The notes beneath the pieces are model-generated. The model ran no database searches, had not been told where the DNA came from, and saw only the letters and a list, made by a program, of their open reading frames with translations. Below, piece by piece: positions 1 to 8,628 of a stretch of 37,336 nucleotides of DNA (position 1 is the stretch's first letter; every line of letters begins with the position of its first letter). Source of the DNA: Cochliopodium minus (lineage: Eukaryota; Discosea; Himatismenida; Cochliopodiidae). The position numbers and the translations under genes are program-made. The stretch is from assembly GCA_024220525.1 (NCBI GenBank), contig JAMYWO010000348.1:1-37336 (forward strand), written 5' to 3'.

Positions 1-356
1 TAAATTATTCATTATGTTTTTTTGGATTCAATTTCTTCTTTCAATAAAATATTTTCATAATTACTTTAAACACAAAAGGAAATTTTATCTAATCATTTAT
101 CCAAAACAATTACTATTCAATGGATTTATAGAAATATGTGCCCAAATATAAAAATTATTTATTTTTGAAACAAAAATTGTCCATTTTATTTTAATATTTA
201 GATATTGATTTGTTGTATATTGCCATTTGGTTTATTAAATTATGATAATTTGTATAAACATAAGATAATAATTAATTATTCTGTTTGGATGAAGTATTTG
301 ATCATATCGTAATATTTAACAACTTATCAATTTGTACTTGTACCCTTGAAAGATTC
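1..356. other. AT-rich intergenic sequence, nothing recognised
   Basis: I see no reading frame, RNA gene or repeat that I can support here. The stretch is AT-rich like the other intergenic regions of the window and lies 3' of the minus-strand gene remnant. Confidence 0.5.
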
Positions 357-1052
357 CTAAATCTTTTTCTTATTGAATATGACCATATCATTTACAAATG
401 AATTGGAATCTAATAAATTCTCATTTAGGAAATATCTCTTGGATTTTTTGAGTTCGTCTTTGCTCACTATCCCAAATTTGAAATCTGAAACATATGCATG
501 CAAATTGAGAATTTATCTGTCATCTTTCTAGCTTGGTAAACCCCCATTGTTTCTTCAACCCAACTTTCCTGTAAAGAAACTTGGAGGCCTCCTTTTTCTG
601 TTTTTGGGTAGATTGTGGCAATTCCATATGTCTTTTACGTATAAGTTCCTTGATTTGAGCAACACTTTGAGTTTTTCCTCAAATCTTGGTCTGACAATGG
701 GGAAGTACGGTTGTAATATTTCGCAGGAGAAGCTAGCAAAAATCTTTGTAATCTTTTAATACAAGTCCCTATGTTGTTGAGAGTATCTCTTCTTCTGATA
801 AAATTAAAAATCATTTAAATTTTAATTATAAAGTTTATTTATTTTATTTATTGTTTCAAAAGTGAAATTTAGAATTTTTCATCATTTAATGGTTTTTTTC
901 TTTAAAGCACTCTCGGGAGGTTGGTTTTGTAGAGAAGACCTTTTTCTCTTGTGGAAATTCGGGGTGAAGGAGAAAGATTTTTAGTGCTTCTAGTAGAACG
1001 CTAAGGAACCTCTTTCTTTTCGGAAACTTCTTCGATTCCTTGTGGGAATTTC
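357..1052 (-). pseudogene. Remnant of a spliced minus-strand gene, 5'-truncated and frameshifted
   Basis: Three stretches with coding character read on the minus strand. They are about 1051-931 (open without a Met, containing FLSVLLEALKIFLLHPEF), about 757-541 (containing ILQPYFPIVRPRFEEKLKVL, then an apparent 41-nt GT-AG intron and KFLYRKVGLKKQW), and 484-357 (FKFGIVSKDELKKSKRYF to a TAG stop). Splice-like GT/AG borders separate them. The join at the five-C run 541-545 is one nucleotide out of frame, and no start codon exists before the divergent ankyrin gene begins at 1085. It is more GC-rich than its surroundings, as exons here are. I do not recognise the family. It is either a decayed gene, or a real gene with a homopolymer error and an unseen first exon. 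Confidence 0.38.
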
Positions 1053-1084
1053 TTAAAGGAAAATTATATGATTAAAAAAAAAAA

Positions 1085-3312
1085 ATGAATCAAATCATAG
1101 ATTTAATGCATGATTTTTCCCTCTTCGAAGATAAAATCAATCAACATCCAAATCTTATAGTGCTCATTAAATCACATGATTTGTTTCATTTAATCTGCCA
1201 AAATTCTTTTCTCTCGGAAAGACATATAAATCTCTTGCTCTCTAAACAATTGGATGTTAATTTGACAAATAAAAATAAAGATAATGTATTGCATGTGGCT
1301 ATAAGGAATGATAATATTACATTGGATATGTTGAAGCTCATGATAAATAGGTAAAAAAAAGATAAATTTATTTTATAAAGAATCTCACATAAGAACAATC
1401 TGCCCTTTCCCTTTTTTTTTTTAAATTTTTGAGAATTTGAAGCCAAGAATTGATAAATTAACATCTTCACCAATTTCTTTCTTATAAACGAACAAATTTA
1501 AAAAATTGCAATATTTGTTGATATCTTCAATAATACTTTATAAATTGAAATATGATATCTATTACCTGTAATTTTATCTCGAGAATATAAAAATTAATCC
1601 ATGCAGATTAAATAATAAATTTAAAAAGTAAAGGAAATATAAACATGCAAGGAAATAACAAAAAGTCATTGCTTCATTACGCCTCCGAAAAAAAAAAAAT
1701 GGATGATGAAATCTTGAAATTTCTTCTATCCAACTCAGAGAATGTAAACCAAGTGGACGAGTTTGGGAAAACTTGCATCTTTTATGCGCTCAGCCAAGTG
1801 AACTATCCTCCTTCCAAAATAGAGATTTTCATAAATTATAAGCTGGATCTTAGCATAAAAGAAAAGCACCACAAAAAAACTGTTTTACATTCGTACCTCC
1901 AAAACATGGAAGTCAATAACGAAATTTTGGGTTTTATAATTTCTTTTTTTTTTATTTACTATTTCTTAAAGGAGTTTCCTTTTTTTGCAAAATAGAAATT
2001 TTGCTCAAAAACAATGCTGATCCTAATCTTCTGGACCATACACATACAACACCATTTTTATATGCTTCCAACAAAGTGGATTTCGAAACGATCAAACTTA
2101 TACTTAAATATAAAGGCAAAAAATAAATAAATAAAAATAAAATAAATAAAATGAAATTTTAGATCTAAATTCTTTTTACCGAATATTTAGGAGACCCTTT
2201 TTTGGTTGATCGATATTATAGGTACAGTGTGATTGAAAGTATTTGCATGAAACCCTATTTTAACAAAGAGATTTTCGTGTATTTGCTCGAAATAAAAGCA
2301 GATATGAACAGAAAAGGGAAGATAAATAATAAAACTCCTCTTTTGTATTATTGCAACAAGAACCCAGTTTTTTCTTTTGAAATATTAAAGGCAATCTGAT
2401 TGTTTTTTTATAATAAGTTTTTTTAAATAAAATTCTCAATTAATTTTTTTTTAAAAGATGTTTATAGAGAATAAATCACAAATTAACGTTAAAGATAACG
2501 AAAACAACACGTTCGCTCACTATCTTTTCCAAAGAGACAATGATGAGAAAATCACAAGCGAAGTGTACTCCTACATCATTGAAAACAAGATTGACGTTGA
2601 CATTAAGAACAGTTCCAAACAGACTATCTTACATCTTTATTGCTCTAACAGCGTAGAAAAAAACATGAATATTTTCAAAACATTAGTTTCAGAAATTACA
2701 AATTTGAACAGCAAAGACTATTACAATGAGACTTACCTTCATCTTTGTATTAAGAATCCTAAAATCGAAAACCAAATGATCAAATTTTTATTAGATAAGA
2801 AAGCTGACGTTAACAAATCAAAGTAAAAGTTTTATTTTTAAAAATTTACACTTTATTTTTTATTTCTTATGTTTTCAAAAGTAATCATAATCTTACCCCT
2901 ATATTTGTTTCTATTGCCAAAAACCGAAAAGAAACTGTTCTTTCTCTTCTCTTACACAAAGCAAACCTGAAAGAAACTAAAAAAATAGATTACAATTTAC
3001 ATACTCCACTTTCCTACTCAGAACAAAAGGGTTACACCGAAATAATCAAATTAATAGAGGATTTCAGTGTAAAAATAAATCTTTAAAAAAAAATTATTTT
3101 TTATTTTCATTTTATTTAACAAAAAGAAAAACATCGTAACTTGGACCAAAGAAATTCATTATGCCTTTCCTCTCGAAATACATTCCAAAATATTCACCAC
3201 CCTTCTAAGTTTAAAAGTTTTCATGAAGACCCTCAAATCCATCTTCCCTAAGCCCCTCACTCATTTAGTCTTTGAACTTTTTGTCAAATTTTATTATAAA
3301 TCTTCCAAATGA
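1085..3312 (+). CDS. Ankyrin-repeat protein, 7 exons, about 541 aa
   Basis: Exons are 1085-1350, 1629-1930, 1996-2115, 2191-2390, 2458-2822, 2882-3068 and 3127-3312. They join in frame to one protein. It is almost entirely degenerate ankyrin repeats: LLHYAS-like helices, N-x-x-D loops, and phrases such as ILLKNNADPN and FLLDKKADVN that repeat about every 33 residues and run across the exon joints. The last exon encodes a non-ankyrin C-terminal segment of about 60 aa (WTKEIHYAFPLEIHSKIFTTL). The start sits in an A-rich leader, as for most genes here. Introns 3 and 4 begin with GC rather than GT. No signal peptide or membrane segment is visible. Ankyrin proteins usually mediate protein binding; no specific partner can be named. 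Confidence 0.85.
2116..2190 (+). other. GC-AG intron in the ankyrin gene
   Basis: The donor is AAAG|GCAAAA and the acceptor TTTAG. Removing exactly this segment restores the ankyrin frame (ILKYKG then DPFLVDRYY). No GT lies at the join. Confidence 0.75.
2391..2457 (+). other. Second GC-AG intron in the ankyrin gene
   Basis: The donor is AAAG|GCAATC and the acceptor AAAAG. Splicing joins FEILK to MFIENKSQINVKDNEN, a continuous ankyrin repeat. Confidence 0.75.
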
Positions 3313-3400
3313 ATAAACTCTTTTTTAAAATATTTGTATTGGGTTTTTGATTCTTTCATCAAATGTAGTCGGTTATGTTTCTTTTTGTTCACATATTCAT

Positions 3401-3721
3401 TTAAAAAAAAAAAAAAAATGAAGAATCATGATGATGAAGAAACAAGAGATCGAACATTGATTCTTTGAGCTTGTAGGGATCGACCAAGTGGACGAAACAC
3501 TCCAAGATGTTTGTTTTGTGATGGTACTCTGTTTTGGGCAGCTGATTGGTCTTTGGATCGAAATTGATTTTGATGATATCTATTCTCAATTTGTTTTCGC
3601 TGTTTTGTGTTTCGAATTGGAAGAGAGATTCAAATATTGATGTGATTTCTATTCCTATCGAATTTTCTTTATATCTTTGATTGAATGAACGAAAAGGAAA
3701 GTAGAATAAATGATGAATCAT
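3401..3721 (-). other. Antisense open frame in the 3313-3684 gap, possibly a gene remnant
   Basis: The 372-nt gap between the ankyrin and Sel1 genes contains a minus-strand open frame of about 106 codons. Its central part (ENSIGIEITSIFESLFQFE, then KLRIDIIKINFDPKTNQ) has the base composition of an exon, not an intron. It starts inside the first codons of the Sel1 gene on the other strand and ends in a poly-Phe run made by a T tract. No family is recognised. A small decayed exon is the best guess; chance cannot be excluded. Confidence 0.22.
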
Positions 3722-4915
3722 CTGATCTCTATTTTACAGCTTTGGAGTATCTTGATGGAAATAATGGGAACAAAAATATTGACAAGGCACTTGAATGCCT
3801 TGAAGAATCTGCCAATAAAAAAAATGTGGAGGCAATGATCATGTTGGGAGTATTATATTTCAACCAAGAAGTTATTGAAAGAGATTTGGACAAAGCCATC
3901 AAGTATTTGGAGATGGCAATAAAATTGGAAAGGAATCCTTTGGGATCATTCTATTTGGGGAACATCTTCATGGATGTCGAAGATAGAGGTAATTTTTTCT
4001 TTCGCATTAACAATTAAGAATAATAAATGACATGGAGATGTTTAATCTCATCTTATAAAATAATTAAAAAAATTTTTGAAACCTTTGGCTTTAATGATTT
4101 AAATTTTTTTTTGTCCAGGCACCCACAAAGATTTGCAAAAAGGAATATCACATATGGAAGAAGCAGCTAATGGTGGAATAGCTCAAGCACATTTTTATGT
4201 TGGGACGTATTACAAAATGTTGGGTGGCAAAAGGAATGTTAAAAAGGCAGTGAGATTTTTAGAGGGTAAAAAAAAAAAATTCAAAAAAAGTTTTTCAAAT
4301 ACATAAAGATTAAAATTAATAATTTTAAAAAGTATTGGCAAATAATGGAGATGTTTATGCTTGCTTTCATTTGGGAGAGATTTTTTACACGGTGGAGGGA
4401 TTCAAAAATTATAAGAAAGCGGTAAACTATTTTGTTGTTTGTTCTCAAAAAGAATATTGTCCTGGAATAGTATGTTTAGGAATGATTTATTTCGAAGGGG
4501 GATATGGTATTTTTTTTAAATAAAAAAGAAAATATATTCTTATTAAAAAAGAAAATATATTCTTATCAAAAAAAAAATAAAATTTCTCGTTTTTCCCTTT
4601 TAAGGAGTAGAAAAAGACTTGCAAGTATCTAAGATTTATATGGAAAAAGCATCTTCCCTCGGAGACTTAATGGCCAAACAATTCTGCGAAACTCATTTCA
4701 ACACCTCCCAACAAAAACTCTTTAATCAACTGGGCATAGAGGTTGAGCAACCTTTCAAAAACTCAACTCCTTCTGACAACCTTTCTGTTTCTTGTTCTAA
4801 TTGTGAGTCATCTCCTCTCGATTTGAAAGTTTGTTCCAAGTGTAAAAAAGTCAAGTATTGCAACAGGGAATGTCAATTAGAGCATTGGAAAATCCATAAA
4901 AATTTTTGCAAATAA
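3685..4915 (+). CDS. Sel1-repeat protein with C-terminal MYND zinc finger, 4 exons, 311 aa
   Basis: Exons are 3685-3988, 4119-4265, 4333-4506 and 4605-4915, with all introns in phase 1. Residues about 15-220 are Sel1-like TPR repeats of about 36 residues: KALECLEESANKKNVEAMIMLGVLYF, KAIKYLEMAIKLERNPLGSFYLGNIF, and GISHMEEAANGGIAQAHFYVGTYY. The last 45 residues form a MYND finger with Cys pairs at SCSNC, CSKC and YCNREC, then H-x-x-x-H and a final Cys (HWKIHKNFCK). Sel1 repeats are scaffolds, and MYND fingers bind proline-rich peptides, so an adaptor role is inferred. A stop codon directly upstream fixes the ATG. Confidence 0.88.
4522..4567 (+). repeat. Two tandem 23-bp units inside an intron
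   Basis: The unit runs AAAAAAGAAAATATATTCTT then AT plus T or C, at 4522-4544 and 4545-4567, identical except for the last base. It lies inside the last intron of the Sel1/MYND gene, so it is probably replication slippage. Confidence 0.85.
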
Positions 4916-5029
4916 ATATTTTCAAAAAATTGAATAATTAAAAACCCCAAATAAATCTTAATTTTGAGGCAATCTCACTTGAAATCGAATTTCATGGAAT
5001 TACGTCACATTAAAATAAAAAAAAAATAG

Positions 5030-6943
5030 ATGGACTCAAAAACTAAAAATACTATTTTCATTACGAGGTAATATTTATTCTATTTCTCCATAATTCATGA
5101 TCATCTAATTAGTCTTGATATGAACCTCACAGACATGGAAAAAGGAGTAAATTATTTAATAAATATGATAAATTTCATTTTCCTCTAACATCATCTCAGT
5201 TGATTCCTATGATGGAGAATGGTTTTTGAATAATCCTCAAAATATAACTTGCCCAAGGAACTCAAGTAAAATGTTTAATAAATTTGGATCAATTCAATGA
5301 TTATATGATCAATATTTAACATTTATACAATGATAATATGATAATTTGGTTATCATTGATCCAAATTGCAAATGATTTTCCCATAAAAAATATCCACATT
5401 AAAATAGTCAAATAAAAAATAAAAAATAAATCATCAAAGATTTAAAAAATGTTTTATATAAACAGGGAAAACACCTTCATCCTCCATATTTTTCCAAAAA
5501 CATTTTATTTTGAAATTATTTGAATCTATAAAAACAATTTAAAAAATTTTAAAGATTGGAAAGAAATGAAATGGAATCCATACCTTGGATTGAAGGGAGA
5601 ATATCAAGCGAAATTGTTAGGGAAAAGGATGAAAAACTACGGAATCAAAGTGATTTTCTGCTCTCCCGCCTTCAGGTGCCAACAAACTGCCAACATAATC
5701 TCACAGGAGCTCGGAGTCAAGTTTTGTGTGGTGAATGGTTTGTATGAATGGTTCCGAGAGAACAACTTGCTTGCTGATTTTGCTTTGCAGACTTATGGAA
5801 AAGATTCCCATGTTGATTTTTTTACTCCTCAGGAGATCAGTGAGGTTTACAACATGAATGTCGATGTGGATTATCAAGATTACTCACCCAAGTAAAAAAT
5901 TTTAATAAATAAAACAAGGATAATATAGGATAAAATAAAATTTTGAAAAATAAAATACAATATTTAATGGAAAATATTTAATTTGAATTTTAAATTTTTA
6001 TTTTGAAATTATTTCAAAAAATTTTTTATTAAGACCAAAAATATGGGAATCTGCAGACGAATTTTGCCAAAGAACAAAAGCTACAGTGTTTCACCTTGTT
6101 GACAATTTTGAAAATTTTTTGATAGTAGGACATCAAGTTTCCCAAAAACTTATCTCAAAGTACATTCAGTGCAGGAGTGAGGATAATAAGTCGAAGAATG
6201 ATTTGGAGGAATTGGAGAGGGATGTTGAGGAATGTTCTTTGACGAAAATGGTAAGGAATAAAAATAAAAAATAAAAAATAAAAAAAAATAAAACATAAAA
6301 CATAAAACATAAAACATAAAAAAGAATAAAAATAAAATAAAAATCAAATTAATATTTAATTAAAAAGGTGAACAATTCTGGTTGGGATGTAAGTTACACT
6401 GCGGATACAGAACATTTCATCATTCCCATCTTGTTCTACCACCATTATGATTTCTTCGCCGAGGAAGCCAAAAAATTCATCGAGAACATGATGGGAACCT
6501 TTTTGGTCATCGTTTGCTCCAAAGAAGAAAAAAATATCATCACTTCTTCTTTGCTCACTCATAAGAGTCCAAATTGTTTAACTAATTTTGAATCTTATGA
6601 TGTTCTGTTCGTCCCAAAGTTTACTCTCGTTTCGGAAACTTATTATCACATAGCCCAAATTCTTTCCGAGAAAAATCTTTACAACAAACCTTTTACATTT
6701 CATATTTTTGTTCCAAACAGTATAAAGTCCTTCATGTCAAGATTGTATCAACGCATTTTGAAGGAATACCACAAAAAATACACCATTCCTTTTTGCCATC
6801 TCATCCCTCATATTTCCTCTTACAATTTTCAGGCTACAGTTTTTAAGGATGAAGAAGTTTCTTATAAAAACGAGAAAAAATTTCTCAAAAATTGGGATTG
6901 CTATCAACCTCCCAATATAAAACAATATTTTCAAATAAACTAA
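5030..6943 (+). CDS. Histidine-phosphatase-superfamily protein with an extra C-terminal domain, 6 exons, 415 aa
   Basis: Exons are 5030-5067, 5133-5146 (14 nt), 5200-5265, 5555-5891, 6034-6250 and 6368-6943. The catalytic RHG motif (ITRHGKRIDSYDGEW) is assembled across three exons, with the microexon supplying H-G-K-R. Family landmarks follow in order: LGLKGEYQAKLLGKRM, IFCSPAFRCQQTANII (the second arginine motif) and LIVGHQVSQ (the second catalytic His). This matches the UBASH3/TFC7-like branch of phosphoglycerate-mutase-fold phosphatases. The typical domain ends near residue 225. The last exon adds about 190 residues (from VNNSGWDVSYTADTEHFIIP) that I do not recognise. The substrate is unknown; a phosphatase role is inferred from the conserved R-H-G, R and H residues. 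Confidence 0.85.
5266..5554 (+). other. Long phosphatase intron with nested inverted repeats
   Basis: Within this 289-nt intron, TTTGGATCAAT near 5283 pairs with ATTGATCCAAA near 5355, and CAATGATAA near 5328 pairs with TTATCATTG near 5348, so a hairpin can form in the pre-mRNA. No coding potential is seen. Confidence 0.45.
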
Positions 6944-6971
6944 TTTATCAAAAAAAAATTTTTCTTGTTTT

Positions 6972-8260
6972 TCATCCATATATGCTCACTGAGTACATCA
7001 AATTCGCTTCTGCTGTCACAACAAACAAATTTGAAAAAGGACTAACCAAAACAGAGCAAGAAGGATTAGAAGATTTAATGTTCCACAAAGTATTTCCATT
7101 TTTGTCGAAACAGTAAAATCCTCCCCAATTAACACTGACTATCATGTTTAAGTTTGCATCCACTATAACTTGGTTTGTATTTGCCCAACCAGGAATTGTT
7201 TGGTTCCATATGGAAGAACCTGTGTTGGCATTAAGAGTTGCAATTTTTTGACTCAAAGAATTTGTAATAACAATCATACTTTCGGAAATTACTATTAAAA
7301 AAAAAAATATAAATTTTAAAGTTAAAATAAAATAAAAAAATATTAACCTTGGGGTGTATTTGTCCCTCTTGTATTGAATACTTCGACATTCCACATTAAA
7401 GTACCAGTACTTGTAAAACAAGCAACATTTCTTTCACTTGGAAAATAAACAAAATTCCCACTTGAATCAATGGAGGGGCTACCCTCAGGAAATCTCCAAT
7501 TAAAAGAATTAAAAGTGTGATTCCACAAGACTTTTCCACTAACAATCTATTATCAATTATTATTTTTCACCAAAGCTTTTAAAAAGTTTTTTACATCAAT
7601 TTTGTTACAAGTAGTATTCCCGAAATTTCCATGAGAATAGTAAGCATATTTTCCGTCAGGTGAAAAAGAGGGTCCGGAAAAAAAACTTTCACTCTTTAAT
7701 TTCCAATTTACAACTGCCAAATCAGGTGAGAGAGAAATCAATTGGGAAGATGAGTTAACTATTTTGAATGTAAAAATGAAAACTTTATTTATAATGATTA
7801 TATACCTTTGCATGTCAAGTAAATGTCTCCTGTTGGTCCTGTCACAAAATCTGAGACACTACATCCTTCGTAATCTTGTTTATAGATCAATTTGTTAGTT
7901 ACAGAATTTGGATTTGAATCATCTTTGAAACAAGACAAATTAGTTGTAAATAATTTGATTTCTTAAAAACTAGTAAATAAACTATTAACCCAAGTCATAA
8001 GCTACCAAAACATTATCTCCGCAATTCCCATAGAGATATCCATTGTAAGTAGAGTATCTCAAAGTATTGAAGATGGAATCAGGACACAAACCCTCAAAAT
8101 AAATCAAAGAGAGGCTTTGGTTGTAGATCTGCACACAAGTACCAAAAGATATTAAGAGATTTCCATTCTTACTCAATATCACATCGTTATATCCCAGTCC
8201 GTTCCCATTGCATTCTGTTATTTCTACTTGCTTGATGAGTTTGGGAAGGGATCTAGGCAT
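6972..8260 (-). CDS. PQQ/YVTN-type beta-propeller protein, 5 exons, 356 aa
   Basis: Minus-strand exons are 8260-7990, 7922-7806, 7758-7595, 7546-7348 and 7291-6972. The product is a string of beta-propeller blades with repeating 'decision' strands: NGNLLISFGTCVQIYNQSL, PTGDIYLTCK, SFSPDGKYAYYSHG, IDIVSGKVLWNHTF, SSGNFVYFPSE, TGTLMWNVEVF, ANTGSSIWNQTIPGW and KNGNTLWNIKSS. The G-x-x-x-W-N pattern is typical of PQQ/quinoprotein-like blades. No signal peptide is visible at the first Met, and an in-frame stop lies upstream. It ends 28 bp from the convergent phosphatase gene. Enzyme or scaffold function cannot be told from sequence. Confidence 0.8.
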
Positions 8261-8628
8261 AGTTAAATTTGTTTTTCCAGAGTTCTGGAAATCATGCTTT
8301 TTTTTTTGAATGGGGAATTAATTCATAATTTTAAATTTTAAAATTCTTAAGAAAACTCAAAAAATAATTTTTTTATAGATTCAGTTCTGAATATTAAGAC
8401 GAGTGTAATCAAATTTTGATATTTAATCACATCGATCTTGTTTTAAAAATTTATTATTTATCATATAATTTAAGATTTGATGATACCAAATCAAATGGCC
8501 AATACCCAATGTCAGATTGAATGGAATTCTCTATTTTGAAGAAAAATATTAAAACAATCAGCCAAAATAATTTGGATTTCATTTTTTTTATTAATAAAAT
8601 TCAAAATTTTTAAAAACTTGAAAAAAAG
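8261..8628. other. Intergenic gap between the PARP4-like gene and the propeller gene
   Basis: This AT-rich stretch of 368 bp holds the 3' flank of the PARP4-like gene and the promoter region of the propeller gene, both on the minus strand. I see no gene or repeat. Confidence 0.5.

Noticed and set aside
905-1060. Possible structured non-coding RNA (AAGCACT...AGTGCTT stem and several hairpins)
   Set aside because: The same sequence reads as a minus-strand exon, and the stems are short and interrupted.
6737-7116. Short frames on both strands around the end of the phosphatase and propeller genes
   Set aside because: They are shadows of two well-supported convergent exons.
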